The notes under the pieces were generated by a model. That model saw only the letters and a program-made list of their open reading frames with translations, made no database searches and was not told the origin of the DNA. From positions 1 through 20,741 of the forward strand of contig CALGHC010000288.1 of NCBI GenBank assembly GCA_937915965.1: a DNA stretch of 20,741 bases, in the 5' to 3' direction. The position numbers were made by a program, and so were the translations under genes. Of the stretch, positions 1 through 9,692 are shown piece by piece; position 1 is the first letter of the stretch, and each line of letters begins with the position of its first letter. This DNA comes from an uncultured Myxococcales bacterium (lineage in GTDB: Bacteria; Myxococcota_A; UBA9042).

Positions 1-14
1 TCACGACCCTCGAG

Positions 15-1154
15 ATGCCTCGCCGCGGGCTCTCGGTGCTCGATCACATCGACCGCTACGGCGCGGACGACCCAGAGCTGGAGGCGTGGATTGCCGAGAT
101 GCGCCAGGGGTTCGCTGAGATGAATCTGGAATCGCCAGCGCCGGAGTTCGGCCAGGGTCAGCGAGCGAGTTTGGGCCTCGACCGTGTCGCGGCTGGTCAA
201 GAGGCCGAGCACACGGAGACCTTTAGCGACGAATCGACCGTCGCCTACGTCGAGCGCAGCGGTGCGCCCGCCGAGGCCGGCGAGGGCGACTTGCCCGAAG
301 CGATCCCCGAGGGTTGGCCCAACGGCGTCCCGGTCCAGCTCGCCGAACGCTATGGCGGGCTGGAGCGGCTCGGCCAGGGAGGCAACGGCGTCGTCTTCCG
401 CGCGACCGACAAGCGCCTCGACCGAGAGGTGGTGCTGAAGTTCATGATCGACGGCGCGATGCCGTCGGAGGTGGCACGCCGCTACTTCCTGCGCGAAGTG
501 AAGATCTCAGCGAGCCTCAACCACAACAACATCGTCCACATCTACGACATGGGCAACATCGATGGGGTGTTGTTCTACTGCATGGAGTACGTCGAGGGTC
601 ATCCGCTGACCAACTTCCTCGGGCGGGGCGAGCCGGTGCGCGATCCGATCTTCATCATGTCGGCGATCGAGCAGCTGTCTGCCGCCCTCGACCATGCGCA
701 TGGGGCCGGGCTGATCCACCGCGACATCAAACCGGACAACATCCTGATCGCCAAAGACGGCACCGTGAAGCTGCTCGATTTCGGTCTGTCGCGGGCGCTC
801 GACGACGGATTCGGAGAGAACTCGGTCCTCGCCGGCACACCGTTCTACATGGCACCGGAGCAGTTCGATGGTTCCGAGGTCGACCACCGGGCCGACATCT
901 ACGCCGTCGGGGTCATCATCTTCCGCATGTTCACCGGCCGGCTGCCCTACACCGAGAACGTCTTTGTCGCGCACGCCCTTGAGCCGGTCCCCGACCCGCG
1001 ACAGTTCAACCCGGACATGCCGCAAGCGGTCATCGACGTCATCATGCGGTGCATGGCGAAGCGCCCCGACGAGCGCTACGAAAACTGTCGGCTGCTTGCG
1101 CTCGACATGCAGCGCGGCCTCTTCCAGCGGGGCGGCAACGCAGCGACGACGTGA
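15..1154 (+). CDS. Hanks-type serine/threonine protein kinase (soluble)
   Basis: Cytoplasmic eukaryotic-like Ser/Thr kinase. From the ATG at 15, residues 1-115 are a low-complexity, Glu/Ala-rich N-terminal region I do not recognise. The kinase domain follows: glycine-rich loop GQGGNG at 120-125, ATP-anchoring Lys142, catalytic loop HRDIKPDN at 235-242, DFG at 255-257 and the APE motif at 280-282. All key residues are present, so the kinase should be active; the Arg before the catalytic Asp suggests activation-loop phosphorylation. The protein ends soon after the C-lobe, with no transmembrane helix or sensor domain, unlike many bacterial kinases of this class. The reading frame stays open to the window edge and no ribosome site is visible in the 14 bases before the ATG, so the true start could lie outside the window. 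Its TGA overlaps the start of the downstream glycosyltransferase gene, implying one transcript. Substrates are unknown. Confidence 0.93.
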   Translation: MPRRGLSVLDHIDRYGADDPELEAWIAEMRQGFAEMNLESPAPEFGQGQRASLGLDRVAAGQEAEHTETFSDESTVAYVERSGAPAEAGEGDLPEAIPEGWPNGVPVQLAERYGGLERLGQGGNGVVFRATDKRLDREVVLKFMIDGAMPSEVARRYFLREVKISASLNHNNIVHIYDMGNIDGVLFYCMEYVEGHPLTNFLGRGEPVRDPIFIMSAIEQLSAALDHAHGAGLIHRDIKPDNILIAKDGTVKLLDFGLSRALDDGFGENSVLAGTPFYMAPEQFDGSEVDHRADIYAVGVIIFRMFTGRLPYTENVFVAHALEPVPDPRQFNPDMPQAVIDVIMRCMAKRPDERYENCRLLALDMQRGLFQRGGNAATT

Positions 1155-2245
1155 CGGTCCGCCCCATGGTGCCCCGCCGTGTCGCGCGACCATCCTGTGG
1201 CGCCCCCGTCGTCTCCATCGTATTGCCGGTGCGCGACGGTGCCGCCTGGCTGGCGCGCGCTTGTACGTCGGTCCTCGCGTGCGAGACGCCAGCCGAGCTG
1301 ATCGTGGTGGACGATGGTTCACGCGACGAGAGCGCCAGGATCGCGACGGCGCTGAGCGAACAAGACGTCCGAATTCGGGTCATCCGCCGGCCAGCGGACG
1401 GGCTCGTCGCCGCCTTGCGCTGCGGCGTCTCCATGAGTCGAGGCCGCCTGCTGGCTCGCATGGACTGCGACGACGTCTCTCTGCCCGGCCGGATCGACAT
1501 TCAGGTCGCGCGCTGGCAGGAGCTGGGCGCCGATGACCGCGACGTAATCTCCTGCCTCATCGAACCATTCCGAGACCATGCGCCGCCGGCCAGCGATGCA
1601 CAAGACGCTCCGGGTGAGGGGATCGTCCGCTACTGCCGTTGGCTCGACAGCATGCGAACCCCTTCCGACCACTGGCGCGGACGCCTGATTGAGTCGCCCT
1701 TGTGCCACCCGACGGTTCTGGTAGCGCGCGCGTTCGTCGAACAGGTCGGCGGCTACCGGGACGGTCCCTTTCCGGAGGACTACGACCTTTGGCTGCGACT
1801 GATCGAGGCCGGCGCACGCGTGCACAAGGTCGATGAGAAGCTCTTTCTGTGGCAGGACCGGCCCGGTCGCGCGACGCGCGTCGATCCGCGCTACGCCGCG
1901 AGCGCGTTCGCGCCTTTGAAGCTCAATCACTTGCGGCGCACGTGGTTGGAGCCGCGGGCGATCAAGGGCGTCCAGATCTGCGGCGCCGGTCGCGACGCCA
2001 AGCGCTGGATCGATCGGCTGCGCAGCGTCGGCGTGGCGGTCCTGCGGGCTTTCGACGTGCACGACGGTCGCATCGGCCAGCGAATCCGCGGCGACGTGGA
2101 CGTCGTCTCGCACGTCGAGTTGGGCCGGTATCGGCGCGTCCCCACCTTGGTCGCCATCGGTCGCGCGGGCGGCCGCGACGAGCTACGCACAGAGCTGACA
2201 GAGCTTGGCATGACCGAGGCCGAGGATTTCCTCTTCCTGCAGTGA
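1151..2245 (+). CDS. Family 2 glycosyltransferase with C-terminal nucleotide-binding-like domain
   Basis: Transfers a sugar from a nucleotide sugar, probably during surface polysaccharide or glycoconjugate synthesis. The GTG at 1151 overlaps the kinase stop (GTGA), a usual arrangement for translational coupling; an in-frame ATG at 1166 is the alternative and no strong ribosome site decides between them. GT-A fold features are the N-terminal strand VSIVLPVRDG, the VVDDGSRD nucleotide-binding segment, the metal-binding acidic motif D105-C-D107-D108 and the probable catalytic base in EDYDLW (209-214). Residues about 273-364 form a second unit beginning CGAGRDAKRW and continuing with FDVHDGRIGQ, which resembles the Rossmann-like C-terminal extension found in some family 2 transferases. 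No membrane segment is evident. Acceptor and donor cannot be read from the sequence. The 4-base overlap with a Ser/Thr kinase gene suggests co-expression, and possibly that the kinase controls glycan synthesis, which is inference. Confidence 0.9.
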   Translation: MTVRPMVPRRVARPSCGAPVVSIVLPVRDGAAWLARACTSVLACETPAELIVVDDGSRDESARIATALSEQDVRIRVIRRPADGLVAALRCGVSMSRGRLLARMDCDDVSLPGRIDIQVARWQELGADDRDVISCLIEPFRDHAPPASDAQDAPGEGIVRYCRWLDSMRTPSDHWRGRLIESPLCHPTVLVARAFVEQVGGYRDGPFPEDYDLWLRLIEAGARVHKVDEKLFLWQDRPGRATRVDPRYAASAFAPLKLNHLRRTWLEPRAIKGVQICGAGRDAKRWIDRLRSVGVAVLRAFDVHDGRIGQRIRGDVDVVSHVELGRYRRVPTLVAIGRAGGRDELRTELTELGMTEAEDFLFLQ

Positions 2246-2279
2246 CCGCGGCTTCATTGGCGCGAGCCCGGGGCGGCGC

Positions 2280-2319
2280 GCGAAGCGTTGCGCGAGCCGC
2301 GCCGACCAACGCGCCTCGC
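2280..2319. terminator. Possible hairpin between convergent genes
   Basis: An imperfect inverted repeat lies in the 85-base gap between the converging glycosyltransferase and IgGFc-type lipoprotein genes. The inner arms are GCGTTG (2285-2290) and CAACGC (2307-2312), with weaker outer pairing of GCGA and TCGC. There is no T-tract on either side, so it is a weak candidate for a bidirectional transcription end. Confidence 0.25.
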
Positions 2320-2330
2320 TACGCGCTCTC

Positions 2331-4340
2331 CTACTGCAGATTCATGCCGCCCGGATATCCATATGCCGTGGCGGGCCCGTAGCCGTACAAGGTCAGGCCG
2401 AAGCTCTGATCCCCCTCGATCGTGTGGTCGCCGATCGCCAGGGAGACGTAGCCGAGCTCCCAGGTGCCGTCGCCGAAGGTCACGAAGCCGCCGTCTGGGA
2501 TCGCGGCGCCGTCGAGGGTCGACTTGCTGCCGACGGGCCGGACGACCGACGCGTAGTTCTCAGAGTAGCCCTTGGGGGTAAGGATGAAGTAATCCTGGCG
2601 GAACTGGTTGGTCGGGGCGTGGATGATGAAGGTCGGGTCGCCGATCCAGTCGTCGGTCTGCTCTTGGCTGACGATGTACTGGCCGACCTGAATGGGCGCG
2701 TCTGACTTGACCATGAAGCTCAGTGGAGTCCAGACCTCCTTGTACTGGCCGGCGGTGAGCTTGGCGCCGTCGAGCCCCGGGATCGGCGGGATCGTCGTGA
2801 TGTTCGCGCCGGCGGGGCCGGCCATCACGATCCACATGTCGGGCTCGCTGCCCCGCGGCTTGGTCTTCGGGCACAGGGCGGCATGGCCCCAGGCCTTCAC
2901 GGGCAGCAGCTGCTCTTCGACGTGTTCGGCACAACAGGAGTCCTCGGGGCCATCTGGGTAGCCGAGTACCAGCTCCTCGTGACCCGAGAAGACCGCGACG
3001 GGCTTGTCAGCGACGATGTGGGTGCCGCTGAGGTTGGGCAGGTTGGTCGACAACAACGGCATGCACTCCAGGTTGAGCACCTCGCTCTGCTCGAGGCTAA
3101 AGACCGCCGTCTGCTTGGGGCTGAGCTGCAAGCCCGTACCCGGCGCCTTGGCGACGTAGCCATTGCCCGACAGCGTCACGGTCACCTTGGTCGTCCCCGG
3201 ACGGGTGGCGAGCACGGTGAAGTAGCCATTTTGGCTCGGCATTGCCGGCATGCCCGGGATGGCAAAGTCCGGCCGCGATGGCATGGTGATGGCGTAGTAC
3301 TCCGTGCCCAGCGCGTTGTGGGGGATCAGCAACGAGCCATCGTTCGAGAAGGCCTTGTCGGCGTTGAAGGGGTTGAACTGGTAGGCGACCACCGGCTGGG
3401 TCGACTCGACGTGGATGCCCTTCTTCGAGATCGAGTCACCGTCGACGTTCATCTCCGGCATCTTGAACTCGATCGACTTGCCCGCGGGCACGACGTTGGA
3501 GCCGATGCTCAGTTTGTATGGTGCAGGCACCGTGAAGGTGATCTCGGCGTCGTAGATACCGGGGTTCGAGATGACGACGCTGTGCGGCACGTGCATCGGG
3601 TTTTCGCCGCCAGCGATCGAGCCGAAGTCGTCGTCGGCGTTGTCGAGGTCGGCCGACCAGTACTCGCAGCCGACGTTCGAGACGAACTTCAGGTTCTGCT
3701 CGCACAGGCTCACGCACTTGCCGCCCAGACACGTCGCGCCCGTCTTGCAGCTCTGCTCGGGGCCGTGGTCCGAACCGTCGTCGAGGCAGACGTGGAAGGT
3801 GTTGTCTTTGAGGCACTCTGCGATGCCGGGCACACACTGGGTGACGCGACACTTGCCGGCCGCGCAGAGCTCTCCGAGCGGGCATGGCTTGTCCAGCCAG
3901 GCGGTGCCATCGTCGCTGCACACGCTCTCCAGCGCGTAGCCGGCGCAGCCGCCGCTCTCGCCGGGGGTGCAGTCGGCGACCTCTGCACAGGCGCCGTCCT
4001 TGCAGATCTTGGGCGTCGCGCATTTGTCGTCGAAGATCCACTTGCCACCCACGCAGACCTTGACCACCGTGGCTGTCTGGCAGGCCGATTCGCCGTCATT
4101 GCACGCGCCCCCGGCGGTGCCGTCGCTGCCGGCGCTTCCGTCCGTCAGAGCGCCGTCGGCGGCGGTCGCGGTGCCGTCGCCCTCCGAGCCATCGCCGAGG
4201 TTCGCGCCGTCGAGGCCACCTCCGCCCGTCGCGTTGCTGGAGTTGTCCCCCCCAGGAGGGGTGCTGCACGCGACCAGAGCCAACAGTCCGAGCGCACCAG
4301 TCAGCGACGAGATGGACGGCCATTTGTGGGTCAGCTTCAT
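2331..4340 (-). CDS. IgGFc-binding-domain lipoprotein
   Basis: Predicted 669-residue lipoprotein exposed outside the inner membrane. The signal peptide ends in the lipobox LVAC, with Cys25 as the acylation site. A Gly/Asp/Thr-rich stalk (26-76) leads to cysteine-rich modules (about 77-215) with the pattern C-x-PG-C, C-x-G and GKC. The rest (about 215-669) matches the IgGFc-binding N-terminal domain type found in Myxococcota proteins: it opens with SNVGCEYWSADLDN and contains VVAYQFNPF, the SLLIPHNALGTEYY strand and VEEQLLPVKAWG. The family is named after a mammalian IgG Fc-binding mucin-like protein; antibody binding is not implied here, and adhesion is only a guess. The ATG at 4340 overlaps the holB stop by 4 bases (ATGA) and has its own GGGAG ribosome site 7 bases upstream, so it is probably co-transcribed with holB. 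The C-terminus has no anchor or sorting signal. Confidence 0.88.
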   Translation of the reverse strand: MKLTHKWPSISSLTGALGLLALVACSTPPGGDNSSNATGGGGLDGANLGDGSEGDGTATAADGALTDGSAGSDGTAGGACNDGESACQTATVVKVCVGGKWIFDDKCATPKICKDGACAEVADCTPGESGGCAGYALESVCSDDGTAWLDKPCPLGELCAAGKCRVTQCVPGIAECLKDNTFHVCLDDGSDHGPEQSCKTGATCLGGKCVSLCEQNLKFVSNVGCEYWSADLDNADDDFGSIAGGENPMHVPHSVVISNPGIYDAEITFTVPAPYKLSIGSNVVPAGKSIEFKMPEMNVDGDSISKKGIHVESTQPVVAYQFNPFNADKAFSNDGSLLIPHNALGTEYYAITMPSRPDFAIPGMPAMPSQNGYFTVLATRPGTTKVTVTLSGNGYVAKAPGTGLQLSPKQTAVFSLEQSEVLNLECMPLLSTNLPNLSGTHIVADKPVAVFSGHEELVLGYPDGPEDSCCAEHVEEQLLPVKAWGHAALCPKTKPRGSEPDMWIVMAGPAGANITTIPPIPGLDGAKLTAGQYKEVWTPLSFMVKSDAPIQVGQYIVSQEQTDDWIGDPTFIIHAPTNQFRQDYFILTPKGYSENYASVVRPVGSKSTLDGAAIPDGGFVTFGDGTWELGYVSLAIGDHTIEGDQSFGLTLYGYGPATAYGYPGGMNLQ

Positions 4341-5554
4341 CGTGGGGCTCCCGTGGAATTGTCGCGCAGCCGCCGCGGCGGCGTCAGCCTGTCACCCGCG
4401 CTGACGAGCAGCGCTTCGAGGGCGAGGCGTGGGTTGGGGTTGATCACCATGCGGTCGTCCATCGCCTGGCACGAGTCGATAACGTCGCACAGGGCGCCGC
4501 CGTCGACGCGCGCAGCGAGCTTCTCGAGCTGGTCGCGGTAGCGCACGTGCGGCAGGCGGGAAGGGTCGACGCCAGCGCCGATCAGCATGGCGTCGCGGAG
4601 GATGGCGCGCAGGGCATCGACGGCCCACGCCAGGCCATCACGGTCCAGGCCCTTTGTGCGCGCGGCGGCGGCTTCTTTGATGGATTTGTTGACGGACTTG
4701 CGCTTGATGGGCGCGATGGCGGCGTCGCCACGCGCCAGGGCGCGGGCTTCGGCGACCGAAGCGGTCGGCGCATCGGCGATCGGTTCTTCCTGAGGCGTCT
4801 CGATCGGTTCGAGGCCAGCGATGCGCTCGGACAGCTCCTCCACAAAGGCAGCGGCGGCGCTTGAGGGCCGGTTGCCCAGGCCCAACGCGAAGCGGCAGAT
4901 CAGATCAATGACCTCGAGCCGCCGCGCATCGCACAGCGCCCGAGCGGCGTGCAAGCTGCCACCGCACAGCGCAGCTGCGATGCCAGCGGATGTCCGATCG
5001 TGGCCTTCGGCGGCGAGCAGGGTGACAATATCGTCGGGAGAGAGCGGCGAAAATCGCAGGCGTTGGCAGCGTGAGACGATGGTCCCAAGAACCCGCTGTG
5101 GTCGGCCGCTGACGAGCACGAAGAAGGTCCGCGAGGCCGGCTCTTCCAGTGTCTTGAGCAGGGCGTTGGCGGCCTCTTCGCGCAGCAGATCGGCGTCGTC
5201 GACGATCAGGACCTTGGCCCGACCGACGACCGGGTCGTAGCGCAGACGCCCTGTGGCCTCGCGCACCTGATCGATGAGGATCGACGCCTTCTGACGAACA
5301 AGGAGCGCGATGTCTGGGTGTTCGCCACGCTCGAGCGCATTGCATGAACGGCATTTGCCACAGGCGTCACCCTCCGGACCCGGCGCCAGGCACGCGAGGC
5401 GGGCGGCAAATGCCCAGGCGACAGCGAGCTTGCCGATCCCGTTGGCTCCCTCGAACAACCAAGCGTGCGCGACCTGGCCGCCCGCCGCCGTGCGCACGAG
5501 GAGGTCGCGCTGGAGATGGTGGCCGACGATGTCGCTGAAACGGTGCAATGCCAT
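4337..5554 (-). CDS. holB: DNA polymerase III delta' subunit
   Basis: Clamp-loader subunit that, with gamma/tau and delta, loads the beta sliding clamp at the replication fork. I chose the ATG at 5554 (405 residues) because the protein then begins MALHRFSDIVGH, as family members do; the frame stays open further upstream without family features. Visible hallmarks are the Walker A-like GANGIGK followed by Leu instead of Thr/Ser, a zinc site with four cysteines (C-x8-C-x2-C-x2-C, ending CGKCRSC), the VLIVDDADLL Walker B region, the LLKTLEEP segment and the SRC sensor motif. The changed P-loop agrees with delta' not acting as an ATPase in the known complexes. Between the lid region and the C-terminal collar domain is an extended Ala/Glu/Pro/Lys-rich insert of about 60 residues. 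The ribosome site is weak. It is followed by, and overlaps, the lipoprotein gene. Confidence 0.93.
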   Translation of the reverse strand: MALHRFSDIVGHHLQRDLLVRTAAGGQVAHAWLFEGANGIGKLAVAWAFAARLACLAPGPEGDACGKCRSCNALERGEHPDIALLVRQKASILIDQVREATGRLRYDPVVGRAKVLIVDDADLLREEAANALLKTLEEPASRTFFVLVSGRPQRVLGTIVSRCQRLRFSPLSPDDIVTLLAAEGHDRTSAGIAAALCGGSLHAARALCDARRLEVIDLICRFALGLGNRPSSAAAAFVEELSERIAGLEPIETPQEEPIADAPTASVAEARALARGDAAIAPIKRKSVNKSIKEAAAARTKGLDRDGLAWAVDALRAILRDAMLIGAGVDPSRLPHVRYRDQLEKLAARVDGGALCDVIDSCQAMDDRMVINPNPRLALEALLVSAGDRLTPPRRLRDNSTGAPR

Positions 5555-5749
5555 GGTGGGTGCTGGATCGGTGTCGCGGCCCCGGCATCGCAGGCCGACG
5601 CCAGGAGCGGCGAAGCCTGAAGGGTGCGCGTTGCCACCGGCGAGGGTCAAGCGGAAGAAGGAAGGCGCGCTCGCGTTCCGCGCCGGGCCCGCGTATTCTG
5701 GGTGACCTTGAACCTGCGCCGCGCCGCACAGAGCCGATGGAGCCGACGG
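5555..5749. promoter_or_regulatory. Divergent intergenic region (holB operon / TIG-domain gene)
   Basis: These 195 bases separate two divergent genes and must hold promoters for both directions. The only AT-leaning element is TATTCT (5694-5699), a weak -10 candidate for the rightward gene without a convincing -35 partner. I see no clear leftward promoter and no strong hairpin. Confidence 0.3.
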
Positions 5750-7453
5750 ATGAAGCAAACAGTCCGCCCGACCACGCCCCGCCTCGCCCTGATCCTCGCG
5801 CCAAGCCTGACCCTGATCACCGTGTTCATCACAGTGTCTATCCTTGGCATCACCACGCCTGGATTCGCAGGCGAGGGCACGGAGATCTGGAAGTATGACG
5901 ACCTGCCCGCCGACATGAACGAGCTCGCCGACGGGATGGCGAAACACCCGATGGGTGCCCATCCGGGCTTCATCGGCGGCGAGGCCTTTGGCCAGATCTA
6001 CAAGCCAGAAGCGGCGGACTACCCGATCGAAATCCACAGCGTCGAGCTGGTCATGGCTTCGCCGCCGAACGCCACCGGCAAGTCGCAGATGAACGCGGTG
6101 ATCGAGATCTGGAATGACGACTCCAACGCAGCGGCTCCAAGCTCGTCACAGCCGCTGTGGACGATTGGCACAGCCGACTTTCTCAACCCGATGACCGCCC
6201 AGCCGGGGATGCCGATCCAAGGCAACACCGCGATGATCTTCCAGTTCGACTGGAGCAAGCCAGAGAACCACCCCCCCGAGATCAAGAGCGGCAACATCCG
6301 CGTGGTGATCCGCTACATCGAGGACGCCAAGGACATGATGGAGGCGTGGGGCAAGATCGACTGCGCCAAGATCGCCGAGATGGGCATCGAGATCGGCTGC
6401 GGCTGCTCAGCCCTGGCGGCGCTAACGGACACCGCGACGACGGCCAAGGTCAACGTCATCCACATCTTCACACCCCTGGGCGAATGCTCGGGCACGAAGA
6501 CCTGGATGTTCGTCGAGGACGTCAAGAAGGACGGCCTTGATATGAAGGGCGATTTCGTCTTGCGGATGAGCGTCAAGACGTCGAACGCCAAGCCAATTGT
6601 CGACGCGGGCGGTACCGACACCGCCGAGGCGGACGCCGGCAGCAGCGACACGTCCGCGATGGTCGATGCCGGGGAGCCGGACCTGCCGCCGCCCGACCAA
6701 GGCACACAGCCGGTCAAGCCGGTGATCGACCTGGTCACACCAGCGAGCGGGACGGCGGGCAAAATCAACGCGATCGAGATCATCGGCGGCGGCTTCGAGG
6801 CCGGCGCGGTGGTCAAAGTCGGCGGCAACAAGTGCTCGGTCGAGCAGGTTCTCGCCACCAAGATCAGCGCGACGGTGCTACCTGACGTCGTGGCGGGCGT
6901 CTACACGGTGATCGTCGAGAACCCCAACGGGCAGGTCGCCTACAAGCAAGACGCGTTTACGCTGGAAGCCCCCGAGCCGGACATCGTCGACGCCGGCGCC
7001 GGCCCCGAGGTGACGACGCCGGACACGACGGCCGAGGTCAGCTCGGGCCCGTTCGCTCTCGACGACGTGCTGCCCGCATGCGTGTCGGCCGCCCAGGACA
7101 CCGAGCTGACCGTCTACGGGACCGGGTTTGCGGATGGCCTGGTCCTCAAGATCGGCGAGACGACTCTACCCGGTGTGACCGTGCAGTCACCGACCAAAGC
7201 GACCGCGCTCGCGCCCAAAGGCCTGGGGGCAGGCATGTACAGCGTCTTCGCCGAACAAGACGGCCAATCGCGGGTCCTGGCCAACGCGCTGTCGGTGGGC
7301 TGTGGCGGTTCGTCCGCAGCGCCGCCGCCCGCCAGCGGCTGCTCAACGGGCACGCACGGCAGCGGCAAGACAGACGGCCTGGCCGCGCTTCTCCTCGCCG
7401 CGCTGGCGCTCGCCGCCATCGCCGGCCGCCGCCGCTCGCGCGCGCTGAGCTGA
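5750..7453 (+). CDS. Exported two-TIG-domain protein with MYXO-CTERM-like tail
   Basis: Predicted 567-residue secreted protein of unknown function. The ATG at 5750 has GGAG 7 bases upstream and gives a signal peptide with cleavage expected after Ala40 (GFA before GEG); the upstream extension of the frame is Arg-rich and not signal-like. Residues about 41-285 are an unrecognised, probably beta-rich domain containing a few cysteines (CGCS). An Asp/Ala/Thr/Pro stalk follows (about 286-322). Next come two IPT/TIG immunoglobulin-like domains, about 324-412 (PASGTAGKINAIEIIGGGF) and about 434-518 (TELTVYGTGFADG). The end has Cys531, a Gly/Ser/Thr spacer, a hydrophobic helix LAALLLAALALAAIAG and RRRSR, which is the Cys-helix-Arg layout of MYXO-CTERM sorting tails, although the usual CxC is not present. 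Such tails are processed by a dedicated membrane protease and leave the protein on the cell surface. Ligand unknown. Confidence 0.82.
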   Translation: MKQTVRPTTPRLALILAPSLTLITVFITVSILGITTPGFAGEGTEIWKYDDLPADMNELADGMAKHPMGAHPGFIGGEAFGQIYKPEAADYPIEIHSVELVMASPPNATGKSQMNAVIEIWNDDSNAAAPSSSQPLWTIGTADFLNPMTAQPGMPIQGNTAMIFQFDWSKPENHPPEIKSGNIRVVIRYIEDAKDMMEAWGKIDCAKIAEMGIEIGCGCSALAALTDTATTAKVNVIHIFTPLGECSGTKTWMFVEDVKKDGLDMKGDFVLRMSVKTSNAKPIVDAGGTDTAEADAGSSDTSAMVDAGEPDLPPPDQGTQPVKPVIDLVTPASGTAGKINAIEIIGGGFEAGAVVKVGGNKCSVEQVLATKISATVLPDVVAGVYTVIVENPNGQVAYKQDAFTLEAPEPDIVDAGAGPEVTTPDTTAEVSSGPFALDDVLPACVSAAQDTELTVYGTGFADGLVLKIGETTLPGVTVQSPTKATALAPKGLGAGMYSVFAEQDGQSRVLANALSVGCGGSSAAPPPASGCSTGTHGSGKTDGLAALLLAALALAAIAGRRRSRALS

Positions 7454-7465
7454 TCTGAGCTGATC

Positions 7466-7525
7466 TGCGCCAAGCCAGGCTGCGCCAAGCCAAGCTGCGC
7501 CAAGCCAGGCTGCGCCAAGCCAGGC
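7466..7525. repeat. 15-bp tandem repeat array, four units
   Basis: Four head-to-tail copies of TGCGCCAAGCCAGGC lie at 7466-7480, 7481-7495 (one mismatch, A for G), 7496-7510 and 7511-7525. A fifth start (TGCGC) decays into TGAGTTGAGC. Just before them is a 10-base duplication of TGAGCTGATC (7446-7455, 7456-7465), which includes the stop codon of the TIG-domain gene. Each unit plus the next TGCGC can fold: GCGC with GCGC and AGC with GCT, with a two-base bulge. The array sits between convergent genes. Confidence 0.9.
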
Positions 7526-7526
7526 T

Positions 7527-7550
7527 GCGCTGAGTTGAGCTGAGCAGCGC
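7527..7550. terminator. Possible hairpin downstream of the ABC-F gene
   Basis: GCGCTG (7527-7532) and CAGCGC (7545-7550) form a 6-bp GC-rich inverted repeat with a 12-base loop, directly beyond the ABC-F stop codon and beside the tandem repeats. No T-tract follows, so terminator function is uncertain. Confidence 0.25.
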
Positions 7551-7551
7551 C

Positions 7552-9588
<2,037 letters not shown>

Positions 9589-9692
9589 GGCAGCGACCTC
9601 GGCGACGCGACGGACGCGCTGAACCTGTCTGAGACGGCATGTGAGTGTGGAGCACGCGTGGCGGTACCGATCCGCCCAGTCGCTGCAGGATT
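9589..9692 (-). promoter_or_regulatory. Leader region of the ABC-F gene
   Basis: These 104 bases separate the giant lipoprotein stop from the ABC-F TTG start. On the minus strand TAGAAT (9695 to 9690) matches five of six bases of a -10 box and overlaps the TAG stop of the upstream gene; no good -35 is seen. GAGG at 9600 to 9597 is the ribosome site that supports the TTG start. Confidence 0.3.

Noticed and set aside
2883..4541. A 552-codon open frame on the plus strand opposite the IgGFc-type lipoprotein and the holB end
   Set aside because: The product is Arg/Val/Asp/His-rich without motifs, and the opposite strand carries clear family domains with a lipobox.
7466..7525. Tandem repeat as a CRISPR array
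   Set aside because: Units are 15 bases, directly abutting and without unique spacers, and no cas genes are present.
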